DNA from: Cheiracanthium punctorium
Lineage: Eukaryota; Arthropoda; Arachnida; Araneae; Cheiracanthiidae
Assembly (NCBI GenBank): GCA_038373885.1
Contig: JAWZYV010016058.1
Span: forward strand, 620,001-684,000
Direction: 5' to 3'
Length of the DNA: 64,000 nucleotides
Positions 48,281 to 60,215 of the stretch are shown here, in pieces. How positions within the stretch are numbered: position 1 is the stretch's first letter; each line of letters starts with the position of its first letter. The position numbers were made by a program, and so were the translations under genes. The notes under the pieces are model-generated. The model was not told where the DNA came from. It did no database searches and was given only the letters and a program-made list of their open reading frames with translations.

Positions 48281-50159
48281 GGGAAAGTACTATTTACTTT
48301 TTTCAACAAATACCTTTTTTGCATAAAATATTTTGTATTGCATTAAAAATAAAAATAAATAAATAAACGTTTTAAATAAATAAAATAAGCCCTAAAAAAT
48401 TCAGAAAGCAATTAAAAAGAGTACAGCCGATGTGAATCGTGGTGGACAGGTTTTTCTTTTTGGCCCAGCTTGGGGAAAAGAAAGATTTTGTGACCCCACC
48501 CCACGACCCTACCCCTTTACACCATGCGTGTGAAACCGTGAAACAGGGGTTACAAGAAATCAACAAAGTACATTCTCGCCAATACCTAAGTTTGGCATGC
48601 TATGGAAGCTTTACTTATAATTTTTTTTTCACACTTAATTTCTAAATCCTTTTAATTATTTCACTCAAGTAACCTGGACATGAAATATAAACTTTATTTT
48701 AGACCTTAACAGTTGAAAAGTATCTTAGTTTTTTCCCCCAAGCTATTAATACGATACGAACTATTTAACAGCGGCGGATAACAATGCTGATAACGCTTAC
48801 TTTCAGTGTTGTTTTGTTAGTTGTTTATTATGTTTGGGTATGATGAGATGAGAGTATGAGAGTGTGAGGTAAAGGAAGACTTCCAGTTTCCTGGCTTTCG
48901 TGTTGTTCGGATTAAAAAGTAGAGACAAGTAAAAAATATTTTTGACTAAGACTAATTGGATTAAGACAATTGTTAAATGAATAATTAAGTTGTTTAACAT
49001 TGTTTTAATCTTTTTGGTTAGCCCTATATAACTTGGTAACAACGGTGAGCTTCAACAACAGTAAGTGAAATATTTATCTAACTATTGCATTAAAAATTAT
49101 TTTGTTTTTCTTTATAAGGTACATGGGGTTAAGCAATTTATTTCTTTATTTATTTTAATGTACATTGTGCTAGCTCCAATTTTCAACGTTTATTGTATTA
49201 CATTTTTTAGTTATAGATAGTTTCTTGTATCTGTTTTTAAGGATCTTTATTTTCAGACTTTTTTTTTTAAATTTGAAATTTATTTAGATCATAAAAATAA
49301 GGAATAAAACAGTGCTGTTTATAATGACATTAATCTCACTTAAGAAAAGACACAAATTGTATCTGCATTCAATATATGTACATTTTAATCGGAAAATATC
49401 TGCATACAAAATATCAAGCTTTTTGACTTAGAAAAAATAGGAGGTTTTTCAATTTTGGAAACTTAGCAAGTCTGTATTCAACAAGGGAAAAATTGTTACA
49501 AAAAGCTATTTTCTTCTTTAGAAAGAAGATTATACAATGAAATATAAAAGTACATAAATATGAAAATAGATCTTTGCTTGAAGTTTATATTTCTTTTTAA
49601 TAACAAATAATGTACATTTTTTTTTTTCGTGGGTAAGAGGAACTGCTCATAAAATAAAAGTTAAGTAATATAAAATAAAATATTTACACGAAATAAGTAC
49701 TTTTCTCATAATAAACATGGGTTTATTAATAATTAATTCTATAATTAGTTCTCTACTGCAACAATCAACCCATTAAAAGTAATGATTATTATTATTATTA
49801 TTATTATATGAATGACTACACCACTGGGACTAATTTTGTTAAAAATACTTAGTTAAATCAAAAAATATTTGTATGCTTTCAGGAAAATGTATGATGAAAT
49901 TAAAAAGGAAAGCTTTTTGTGAAATTAACCGAAATTAGTTGGTGATTCAACAAATATTGGTTAATTCTTCAAATAATACCCTTAGTTTCAGAAAAAGCTT
50001 TTAATTTAATCAAACATTTTAAAAAAACAAATAATTTTATTGATTTAGCTAAGTATTTTTAACAAAATTAGTCCCAGTGGTGGAAAGTTATTTATATATT
50101 AATAATAATTATTATTACTGTAATGGGCTGTTTACTGCCCTAGAGAACTAATTATGAAA
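48279..50159. other. Intergenic DNA, no gene seen
   Basis: AT-rich. ATTAGTCCCAGTGGTG near 50070 is the reverse complement of CACCACTGGGACTAAT-like sequence near 49820, with further inverted matches around them (AAATACTTAG...AAATCAAAAA and its reverse). A loose inverted repeat therefore spans about 49780-50120. No coding sequence was recognised. Confidence 0.4.
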
Positions 50160-50615
50160 CTAATTGCAGTATTTTGTAAATATGTAAGGTGCTGGCCGGT
50201 TTTCGATATTTTGTCGTTGCCGATACCGCACCAAAAACGTTATGGCTTTGGTTCAAAGATGGCATAGGGCTGGGCCGACACCGTTGTCGTTTTTGCCGAA
50301 ACCTATCCAAAACCACCCCATCCTTTCGGCCCGACACACGCCCAGGCGGACGCAAATTTGTCGTTTTCGGCACCGGCTGAGCGATATCGCCCCGGCACAT
50401 TCTGCGTCGGCATGCCGATGTCGGGCCAAAACTTATCCGATAGGGCTGTGTTTGCTGGGATGTTTAAATATGTGTGGGATGAATAAATCCTTCGCTTATC
50501 AATAATTTCCACCAATCAGAGGGATTTTCAGAGCGCATGCGCAGGAACTTAGTAGATAGTCTAACTCCAGCTATAATCACATCAGTTGAGAGTTCACTCT
50601 CGTCAGAGATGAGAG

Positions 50616-51773
50616 ATGGATGTGACGCCGCGAAAGCGTACAGAGATTGTTACTCTGTTCGAGCATACTCCAAAGACTTATAGAGATATTTCAAAGATAG
50701 TTGGCGTTAGTATTGCAACTTTGAGCCGTATCATAAAACAAAATAAAGAAACAGGATCATTATCTCCAAAGCGAAGTGGAAAATGTGGCCGAAAAAATAA
50801 AACAACGCCAAGAGATCACTCGATTCTACTTACACAAAGTAAAAAATACCCTTCAAAGACTAGTGCTGCACTTAATAGAGATTTAAAAGAGCATGGAATA
50901 AATATTAGCTCGTCTACTGTTCGGACGCGTCTTCTTGCAACCGGTCGACCAGCCTATCGGCCTGTGAAGAAACAGTTTCTGACCCAACCAATGAAGAGAA
51001 AGTGCTACTTGTGGGCTTTAAAATGTAAGAATTGGACAGTTGAAAATTGGAAGAAAGTGCTATTTAGCGACGAAAGCCATTTTTTTGTCCAAGGCCAGCG
51101 AACTCAACATGTGGGTAGATCTCCCGGCGAAAGAATTCGGAATTGCCACATAAACCAATTTGTTAAACATCCTCAAAAGAAGATGTTTTGGGGTTGTTTT
51201 GGTTACAGTGGGGTTGGTTCTTTGCAGCATGTTGGCGGTATCATGCGTTCTGACCAATATATTACTATTTTGAATAGCAAGGTTATTCCAGAGTTGAAGA
51301 AACGATACCCTGGTGGAACAGGGAATTTTCAGCAGGATTTAGCTCCGTACCATACATGCAACATGGTCAAGAAATTCATGTCTGAGAAACAAATTGAGGT
51401 ATTGGAATGGCCTGGGAACTCTCCTGACATCAACCCAATAGAGAATCTCTGGGCTATATGCAAGAATCGCCTATTAAATATGGATTGTACAACTATGGAG
51501 AAGCTAATCATGGGGCTAATTTATGTGTGGTACAAGGACACAAATATTACAAATGATTGTAAAAAATTTGTGGAATCCACGCCGAATCTTGTCCAAATGC
51601 TTATAAGGAGTCGAGGGGATCATATTATGAATAAAAATATTTTATTTTGTATAAATTTAAATAAAATAGCATTTTTTCTTAGTTTCCTCAAATTTTTGAG
51701 TTTGTTTGAATTAATTTGCACAAGGGTGTACGTGCTATCAGACAAAATCCAAGAAAACGGTAAAATTAAGTAG
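50616..51773 (+). CDS. Tc1-like transposase, DD34E, apparently intact
   Basis: This protein of 385 residues would bind the element's terminal repeats and catalyse cut-and-paste transposition into TA sites. From the ATG at 50616, residues 1-60 form a helix-turn-helix paired-like domain (TYRDISKIVGVSIATLSRII), followed by a GRKNKTT linker and a second HTH. The DDE catalytic domain has VLFSDESHF (first Asp), NFQQDLAPYHT (second Asp) and NSPDINPIENLW (Glu), with exactly 34 residues between the second Asp and Glu. No stop or frameshift interrupts it. The frame reads through the 3' terminal repeat (51709-51728) and ends 45 nt beyond the element at TAG 51771-51773, so about 40 C-terminal residues are probably not ancestral. 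Its left terminal repeat is about 11 kb upstream. Confidence 0.9.
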   Translation: MDVTPRKRTEIVTLFEHTPKTYRDISKIVGVSIATLSRIIKQNKETGSLSPKRSGKCGRKNKTTPRDHSILLTQSKKYPSKTSAALNRDLKEHGINISSSTVRTRLLATGRPAYRPVKKQFLTQPMKRKCYLWALKCKNWTVENWKKVLFSDESHFFVQGQRTQHVGRSPGERIRNCHINQFVKHPQKKMFWGCFGYSGVGSLQHVGGIMRSDQYITILNSKVIPELKKRYPGGTGNFQQDLAPYHTCNMVKKFMSEKQIEVLEWPGNSPDINPIENLWAICKNRLLNMDCTTMEKLIMGLIYVWYKDTNITNDCKKFVESTPNLVQMLIRSRGDHIMNKNILFCINLNKIAFFLSFLKFLSLFELICTRVYVLSDKIQENGKIK

Positions 51774-53204
51774 AATAAAGTGGGATATCGGTTTAGCTAA
51801 TTGAAATGATAGTCAAAAATTTGTTACATTTTATGTATTTTTATGTTGCAGTAACAATATACACTTAAAATTAAAAACCGTGTTGTTAAAGGGATTATTT
51901 TATTTTAATTATAATATACTTTGTAGGAAAAATACAGCATTTCGAATTGAATAAAAAAAACTTGCAATTTCTCAATATTATTTTTTTTAATGTTAAATCT
52001 TTCTTAAGGTAAAACATATTTTTTATTTATACTACAGTGTATCGAAAGCACATTTACAGTCTACTTTTTGGAATCTTAATTAGATTAAGTGTGTTTAAAA
52101 AACTTACTTGCTCACTTCAAATTGATTTCATTGATGCTGCAGAGACTTCGCCGTTCACTAAATACATTTTATTTTCAAATATACCTCTGTGTGAATTTGG
52201 TGGGTAACAAATCTTAAGTTTTATATATTAAATAGAAATGTTTTTAAACAAAGGTAGTATGAAATGTTTTTATGTAATATGATAATAAACAGTAAACTTA
52301 AAAAAATTAAACGTACTCCACAATTAAAAAGAAACTAAAGTCATTTAATAAAATACGTCTAAGCAACTAAAGGCATGTCTCTATATTAATGCATAGCTAC
52401 GGATACAAACGTCAAGAATAATTTATCAGAAAAATCCCTTTACTCACTAAATCACATGAAATGTTTCTCTTCACTACCTATATCACTTGAAAATATGTTT
52501 TTAAAGGTACGTCAAATAATTAGAAAATTCAGTTAATATATAAGTACATAATTTAAAAAAATAAATTTATTATTTCTTTGTTTACATGTTTTTGGTCCTA
52601 TCTCCTTTCTTTGCAGTTTTTCCCAGAATGTAGAGTTTCTAAGATTTCATCTCATACTCACAGTTCAAAATACTTTGTAAATCTTTCATTCACATATCCT
52701 GTATGAAGTGTAATTTGTAGGTCACTTAATACAAGAAATTGTCAAACATAATATCTCAGAAATTATGGCACTCTAGAGTAATATATTTCAACTGAAAGAG
52801 CGCGTAAAACTAGATGTACATTGATACCAAACTGTGGTAATATAGCTGAGTACTAAGTGTATTTTATAGGGGAAAATTCTGACGAGAATAATTTTTAATA
52901 TATATTCCCCTTATTTAACTGTCAATGTCGAAGATAAAAGCTTAGCATTAAAAATAAAAGATCACATTTTTCTGTATGAAATATGTGACTTATTTAAAGG
53001 ATTAAGAACACATAGAAATGTGGTTAAAATTTTATATCCATACACCGTTTAGTAAACATTTTAGTTCACACCTAACGTTAAATGCTTATTTTTTAAATTG
53101 AATTTGTATTTTTATTTCATCTACAACATAACATCAGTGTATTTGAGAGGTATAAAAAGAATAAATTAATGCTTATTTTATTTGTTTTAACCTCATTTCT
53201 ATGC
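51731..53204. other. AT-rich intergenic DNA, nothing recognised
   Basis: No open frame of interest and no repeat ends were found. Confidence 0.5.
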
Positions 53205-53362
53205 TGTCCTGGTTCTATTCCCTACTGGGCCTGACTGTCGTTGTCTCTTGAGAGGGGCGACATTAGTCCACCTACTAGTTGCCCCCATAATAAATAGGCC
53301 AACAACTCCGGTAGCGGCAAATGCCTCCAAGGCAGAGGTCCGCCATTGGAAAAAAAAAAATG
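53205..53362 (+). mobile_element. SINE family A, 5'-truncated copy
   Basis: It runs from CTGGTTCTATTCCCTACTGG through GTCCACCTACTAG, CATAATAAA, AACTCCGGTAGCGGC and CTCCAAGG to CCGCCATTGG and poly(A). It matches 12890-13030 plus 13506-13525. It has no insertion where the copy at 12829 carries one, so it serves as the empty-site comparison. Confidence 0.72.
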
Positions 53363-54309
53363 TTTTGAACCCTAAATGCATAGCAATTCATATATGCATC
53401 ATATTTTTCAGTGCCGAATTAGAGTCGAAGACGAATTTCTTAAGTCAGTTTCAGATGTAAAATATAGATTTTATTAATAAATGATTCACATCGTGAATAA
53501 TAGAAGTTTCACATACTTCTTTCAATCTGTGTGTTTGTTGAAATTTTAATTAGTTATTAATTAAGCTGGTATAGGAAATTCAGCTTACACTCTTAATTAT
53601 CGAGGGAATGTCTTTCAAATTCATGCATTTAAGAGTTAACATTGTTTTATTTTTTATTTTTTGATTGTTTTAATATTTTATAAAATATGAGCGTTTCTAT
53701 TAAAATCTGTAAACACATTTAAAATTTATCTGGTTTTTAAGAATAATATTTTATTTAAGTCAAAACGCTAGAATGCAAAATTATTGCAATTAAAGACTAA
53801 AACATGCTACATGCCAAACATGGTGAGACTGTGTAAAATGAAAAGATTAAAAAAGTTAATAACACTTAATGAAATGCAATAAATGTACTTTAGTAACATA
53901 AATTCAGTAATATAAAAAATAGGACATGAGAGAGAAAAATTAAAATTTTACTAAAAGTGGCATGCTATACAAAAGAAAGTGCGACATGTATGCCAGAAGA
54001 GCGGTGCGGCATGTGTCCCATTTTGTATGGTACAAACATAGCGCATCACAATTGCCTGTATTCGCAACGGAAAGTAGAATAACTATACACACAATACTCT
54101 ATGCAAGTGCTGCACTTAGTTTTGACTTCGAAATTATGGATTGAACAATTAGCGCAGAAAAAAGTACTTAAGCTTAACCTGTTAAGTTTGGACAGTGAAA
54201 TCATGCTCTTATCTCAAAATAAGGATTGCATAGTTACAGCTAATGCATTGAAGGGATTCCTGCTATACGATAGTTAAAGAAATCTCACTGCACACCTATA
54301 CTGTGCGTG
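53363..54309. other. Intergenic DNA, no gene seen
   Basis: The part from 53960 to 54140 is less AT-rich and may be the degraded front of the transposase relic that follows, but I cannot align it. Confidence 0.35.
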
Positions 54310-54875
54310 TGACTGCTATCTACAATTACAAGAAATAATACCGGAATTACTCTACGTAAATCCACAAGCCACATATTCAAATGCGCTTCAGGGACGCTTT
54401 TGTATCAATGTTTGGCAAGTATGATAGGCAATCATTTACTTGGATCTTATTTTCCACCAGAATGCCTTGACTGGGAAAAATAACTCAAACTTTCCTAAAA
54501 GTGTGAAAATGTCGAACGAATTTCCTCCTCAATTTCGTCGGGTAGAATGGCTCCGCAGGATGGAGCACTAGCCCATCATGTACCACAAGTATCAACATAT
54601 ATGGCCATTACTTTTTTTGACCAATAGATTGGTCGAGATTATCCTACAACTTGGTCAACACTCTCGACTGTTATACCATGCATCGGTTCATTTTTTGTGA
54701 GGCAGTTGACGACTCTTATGTGCGCATCATCTGCATAAGAACTTGTTGCCAAACTTTTCGCCGCTACAGTTGAAAGGTACGTTACGCCTGATGATTTTCT
54801 GAATGTTTGACGGCCCTTTCTTCGTCGATCTGCGTGTATAACCGATGACAGTTATTGTTTTGAACACTGGTAATC
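54310..54875 (+). pseudogene. Mariner-like transposase relic
   Basis: Shifting frames on the plus strand give NPHAV-like KPQATYSNALQGRFCINVW, a NHLLGSYFPPECL-like piece, QDGALAHHVPQVSTYMA, then WIGRD-like IGRDYPTTW and, farther on, YEELVAKLFAATVE and FLRRSACITDD. These correspond in order to the middle and end of the transposase family with GP(I/V)xWPxRSPDLTPLDFFLWG. Stops and shifts are frequent. CACCCTGTATA at about 55058-55068 could be the element's right end. It appears to be the same family as the relic at 59570-60215. Confidence 0.6.
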
Positions 54876-55068
54876 ATATGCCATTAAACTTGCTTTCATA
54901 ACTTAATCATTCTGTGTTTTTTTTTTTTTTTCTTCTCATAACAAAATCACTTTTAGCCTTTTCTAGTGCCTTTACATGTCAATTCCGATCATGCATTCTC
55001 TCATGAAAGCTGTTTTGTTTGAAGTGTACAATGATGTCTTAAACTTTCTTTTTCTTTACATAACACCC

Positions 55069-56451
55069 TGTATACAAAGGAAATATAGATGATACTTTAT
55101 TATAATCCTAAAAGGGCAGATATTTCACAACAATGGAATATTATATAAAAATTACTTCTTTTTAACTGAGTCGGAAATGTATCACCTGCAATTAAGCAGT
55201 AAATCTATAATTTTAAAATTGCATTTTCGCAGGAACACGTAATCGACCGGAAATTTAAGAAAATAAACTTTTCCGTCAAATGAAATACTGTTTCACCTGC
55301 ATCAGTTGGTATTGAAGTAAAATTCTATAATGATATCTTTGACTCGACGTTATTCCGTGGAAATCTAAAACTGTAAAAATAGAGGAAGGCTGTTTGTTTA
55401 GTTTCTGCTCCATTTATATTGATTTTGTAATAGGAATGAAGTTTTCTCGCTAAACTCACATTTTTAGTAGGTATGCTGCTATTAAACGTTAGTTTGCTCT
55501 GTGAAAATTTGAAAATAAAGCTAACATCACACAAACTGAGTACTATTTTTTTAAATTATCACATTTTTTGATAAAAATGAATGACATTGGAAAAGAGAGT
55601 TTATATTCAGTAAATGGCGTTTTTTAGAAATTATAATGTTATTTCTCATATGCTTTATGATATGAAAATGACAAATTATTAGGCAAACAATATTGATAAA
55701 TAACTCTTTGATAATATATATTAATATGTATTTATACATTAATCACAATACGTTTTTTCAGGATATTTAAGGAAAAACGACAACTAATTATATGAATGTT
55801 GCTGTTTTAACGATACGTTTCAGTACATGTTATTCTTAAAATAATATAGTTCATAAAATAATATATACGGTAAGGTGGACTAAAAAGATCCCTTTGTAGG
55901 GAAAACTTTCATAAAATAACATAAAAGCTAAATAAAATTTGACCCTTTGCCATGGTATTTCACACAATATATTGCACCATAAACATATTTTAATAGTGTT
56001 TTAGACCCTAAGTAACGAAAAAAATATAATTTTGAGAAAGTGTCGAAAGGATCATTTTACTCTCAACCAAGGAGCAAAATGATTCTTTATAAAAATAATT
56101 GTATTTTTTCTATCGGCAAAATAAATGATATAAAAATAATTATGACTATACATAATGAAATAAGATAATTTTTGCAAAATGTGTCACAAAAGAATGTGTC
56201 ACAAACAATAAAATAGTATATGTCAAAATTATAATTCGAAAATTGTGACCTGGAACAAACATGAGGAGTCACGCAATTTTAAGAACGTCTGAAGGGCTGT
56301 CATGATGACTAGGATGCTGGAGTTTCTTCAGTCGATGGATCATTTTACCCTGTAGTATGGCTGCCCACTTTAAGTCATATTACTGGAACACACCAAGGAG
56401 CCTAACAAACTAAACAAGAGTAATTTACATCTAAAAACATACTCAAAAAAC
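55069..56451. other. Intergenic DNA; possible MITE at about 55867-56357
   Basis: AAGGTGGACTAAAAAGATCC near 55871 and, in reverse, CTACAGGGTAAAATGATCCATC near 56357 could be opposed ends. AAAATGATCC-like motifs recur at 56050 and 56073. This is weakly supported. The rest is AT-rich without genes. Confidence 0.3.
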
Positions 56452-56620
56452 TTGGATCATTATAGTTATTTAATCAGCCTTATCTCGTTTTTAGAATATA
56501 AAATTAATTAAAATATTAGATGAATAGTGGATGTCGATCATGATTTTAAAATAGTTTCTAAACATTTTAGATTTTCAGTCATTTTAACATCATGCCATAA
56601 CTTTAAAAAATAAATTTATA
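56452..56620 (+). repeat. 169-bp direct duplication, copy 1
   Basis: It matches 57243-57411 with only two substitutions. The copies are 791 bp apart and in the same orientation. No coding sequence or terminal repeat was found. Confidence 0.92.
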
Positions 56621-57242
56621 TTAAATGTATTTCGAAAAAAGTTAATTCTGTACATTAAATGTATTTCTAAATAAATAGAAAATTTAGTGCTTACTTTATA
56701 AGAGATATGATAAAATCCATTTTTCTAAGAATTCTACTCTAACACGCAATCCACCGATCGCTTAAATATCGCCATCGCTTTTAGTTGACTTGGCACAACT
56801 AGTTCATGCGTTGCCTAGTTAATAGTACTGCCCGTTTGGAAGAAAGCATATGTGGATTCCTTTGCCTGCTAGGATTATTTTGGGCTACCTTTCCCTAACT
56901 CATTATTTATTAAAGTACGATTCTTCTCATCATTTCTATTATTATTGATTTAAATTATATGTATGCGTGATAAACAGAATACTCCTCAGTTGATTTAGAT
57001 TCTGAAAGACACCAAAATATCCCCATTCAGGTTTCGAAAACTTTTATGCTAATTAGTGACGCTACAGTACTTCATGCATTTTAATTTCGTGTAAAATTTA
57101 ATTTTACTAAGTACCTTCAAGAACATAAAAGTCTATAGTCAGGTAATTTTAAGTCTCACTAAATCTTGTTTTGTACAAAAAATAATAATTTAAGCTTAAT
57201 TAAACCGTTTCCATTATTCGAAGTGTTATAAAAATACATGAA
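56621..57242. other. AT-rich DNA between the two duplicate copies
   Basis: No gene was recognised. The part from 56740 to 56900 is slightly less AT-rich. Confidence 0.45.
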
Positions 57243-57411
57243 TTGGATCATTATAGTTATTTAATCAGCCTTATCTCGTTTTTAGAATATAAAATTAATT
57301 AAAATATTAGATTAATAGTGGATGTCGATCATGATTTTAAAATTGTTTCTAAACATTTTAGATTTTCAGTCATTTTAACATCATGCCATAACTTTAAAAA
57401 ATAAATTTATA
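57243..57411 (+). repeat. 169-bp direct duplication, copy 2
   Basis: See copy 1 at 56452-56620. The match begins at TTGGATCATTATAG and ends at ATAAATTTATA. Confidence 0.92.
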
Positions 57412-58422
57412 GTATAATCTTAAAATATTGTTAGATATCTATTTTATAATTTAAAAAGTAACCAAAGAATTTTTCCTTTATAATATGTATAAACACTAAA
57501 CAAATTGAATAGGAAATTAAAGATAAATCGGAATACAGCTAAATTTCATGTATTTTTGATTGATGGGGTCCTTACACTGAATGATTGCACACAAACAACT
57601 ATGCATTCTCTTTAAAAATAATATGAATTATTAAATATCCTCTATTTGAACAATTTACCTAAATGCATTTTATAAATAGATGTCAATAAAGATATATTTA
57701 ATTACTAATTACCGTTCTAGATTTTCTCTCGAGAGTAAACACTACAACAATAACTAAAATGTTTTCCGCGAATTTAAATATCTAAACTAAAGAATTAATT
57801 GCGAAAGAACTTAAATACATTTTCATACAGTCATTTTCGGCATTGCATCCATTAACTTTAATCCTTAAAATGTAGAGAATGGAATACATCATCATTTATT
57901 ATGTTTACAAACATGCTACAAATAGTTGAGGAAACAGAGTTCACAATCCCGACAATGACTTGCTTGTATTTTGTTATGATTAATTTTGGAAATAGAAAGC
58001 CGCAGCGGAAACGGATGTACAGGTAATTTTTCAAATATATAAATGACAAAGGATAGAATTGTTTAACTTTTATTTTTAGATTCCATAGAAGATATATATG
58101 ATTGAAGTTAATATATTTTTTCAAATGCTATTTGTTTCATAATTTAAACGCAAAATTATTGGTTTTCCAGTGAAATTTAAGATGTATTTTTATTTTACGG
58201 TTAATACATTATTATTACTATAAAACTTTTGGCATCTCTCAAAATCTTTGATCAAATTAAGGATATTTTAAATGTCAAAAAGCAGCAAATATTTTAATGG
58301 TCTGTAAAACTAATAATTATCCGTAAATTTCCCGTTTGCATCTATAATATATGTCTGAAAACGTATGGTTTAGTGAATTTAAAGTAAGTGTGATAGAACG
58401 TTTTCATAGTTCATTTTATTTT

Positions 58423-58463
<41 letters not shown>

Positions 58464-58814
58464 TAGTTGAAAGTCGAAAATTTGATGGGGGGAGGGGGTT
58501 TAATTGTAACCCGAAAGTGATTAAATTTATTAATATACTCTACAAAAAGTATTTTAGACTCAACTACCAATTTTTTAAAACTAAACCTTGTTTATTAAGT
58601 ATTAATCTATTAAAATTACCTTTTAGAGAAAAGAAAATATAAATAAAACGTAATCTGATTGTGTATAAATATTAATGAAAGAAAATAATATGTAAATGTT
58701 TTCATTATTGTTGGTGTCATAAGTGAAACTTGGAGTTGAATCTTAATCAATTGTAATTTTGTATAAGATTTAAATTAAGTGGAAGAACCATACAATATAT
58801 ACATATATACATGG

Positions 58815-58865
<51 letters not shown>

Positions 58866-59569
58866 TATAAAAGTATTATATTAAATACAGAAAATACACA
58901 CGCTACATAGAGCTTATAAAAGCCGCTCAATAGAAACATGTGTTTCATAATTTAACAGAAAATAAAAGAACCCCCACCCCCCCGGGCAGTCATTGTTATT
59001 ACAGAAATATTGCACAAAATTCAATTTCTTAACAGAGGCAGACTTGCAAAATACAAAAACCATAGGTTTCTGACTCACATCCTGAGGTTTTGTCAAGAAA
59101 AACAAATTGTGTTAAGCAGTATAAAGCTAAATAAAAAATATTTAAACTCTCATTAAGTAAGTAATTAGGAATACTATATACAGCAAGCCCTAGAGGTGTG
59201 ACTCTCTCTGACCTACTGGGAAACAAAATAAATAAATTACTTACGAATCAAAGCTAGAAAAAAAGCACCGATTCATTTAAAATTGTATGTATATTTTGAT
59301 CCTAATGAAAGGAAATTTCTTTCGAAACTTTCATGAATCAGTCTAAATTTTTGCTTTAATCTTGTTTAGAAACCTTTCGACCCTGCATGAAACGGAACAA
59401 ATTTTAGGCTTTTAGTTTCAATGAATTATTTCAGTAACGCCATAGCTTTTCAAATATCATTTGTAATCGATTTTGTAAGTCTGTATATTAAGATATGTAT
59501 TTGAACCACTGCCAATGTAATGGAAATGCCTTATAAACTGCAAGGGAGTAGGCCCGTTGATATCCGTCA
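57412..59569. other. AT-rich intergenic DNA with (TA)n tracts
   Basis: (TA)n microsatellites lie at about 58429-58460 and 58815-58862. No gene was recognised. Small frames at 58124-57858 and 59226-58914 (minus) show no domain. Confidence 0.5.
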
Positions 59570-60215
59570 AGCCGACATCTTGATGCCAAAAATATCCCCT
59601 GACGTAAACATTCACACTAGCCAGTGAGCCGAATTTGAATAGAGGAACTGTGCACAGGTTCTTAATGTCAGATGGGCTATATCCATTTCAGTTCGAAACT
59701 CTACAAGGTCTAAAACTAGATGACTTGCACAGATCTTTTGGATTCATGAATAATGCTTCGTTCGTGATGGGACATTCAACCATCACAACAGCCATATGTG
59801 GTCCCAGTTCAATCCTAATTCAATACACCCGCAGAAACACCAGGAATGCTGGCCAGTAAATACGTGTTCCGCCATATTCAAGGAGCGCCTGCTTCGACTA
59901 TTTGGGCAATCTGTTCCCTGAACTGCTCTCGAGACCCCCTTACTTGGTATTTCTCCGTAATATGTAACCTGATTTCCTCCATGACATACACTTAGCGGCA
60001 ATACAAGGTCTTTGGTACCATCATAATGAAGCTCCTACGCATTTCAATGCTCGTATACGTAATAGGCTGGATATGGAATACCTCGGTTGCTGCATTGATG
60101 TGGCGGGGGGGTCCAGTTCTATAACTATGATTTATGATTGCCAGATCTCACACCGTTGAATATTTTCCTATGGTGCCGTCAGAATAAATTGGTTTATCAA
60201 GACGTATGACTATGA
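59570..60215 (+). pseudogene. Mariner-like transposase relic
   Basis: Ordered pieces in different plus-strand frames are GLYPFQFETLQGLKLDD, VRDGTFNHHNSHMW, then KHQECWPVN, FLHDIHLAAIQGLWYHHNEA followed by PTHFNARIRNRLD, and PDLTPLNIFLW. They follow the plan of mariner-like transposases with a FTRDGxFNxHNSHxW block and a DGAPxH-x-N-x-x-VR-x-L block. The Asp of DFFLW is Asn here. The DNA is riddled with shifts and stops. Confidence 0.68.

Larger units (their letters stand above)
39670..50459. mobile_element. 10.8-kb block bounded by inverted repeats, inserted in Tc1
   Basis: The left end starts CCCAGCAAACACAGCC, and the right end in reverse is identical for those 16 bases. Similarity continues imperfectly through TATCGG, TAAG and CCGACATCGGCA (about 47 bp). 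AT is found at both junctions, so the target duplication is AT, or GT if AT belongs to the repeat. Both subterminal regions (about 270-300 bp) are GC-rich and full of TCGGC/GCCGA motifs, unlike the AT-rich interior. I find no transposase in the interior, which has itself collected SINEs and MITEs. A 2-bp AT duplication would fit ISL2EU-type elements, but that is only a suggestion. Confidence 0.55.
39580..51728 (+). mobile_element. Tc1-like element split by a 10.8-kb insertion
   Basis: CACCCTTGTGCAAATTAATT at 39580-39599 and its exact reverse complement at 51709-51728 are 20-bp perfect terminal inverted repeats, each flanked by TA (39578-39579, 51729-51730), as Tc1/mariner elements require. 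Without the insertion at 39670-50459 the element would be about 1.36 kb, a normal Tc1 length. The right part carries an open transposase at 50616. The insertion lies in the 5' leader, between the left terminal repeat and the start codon. Confidence 0.82.
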
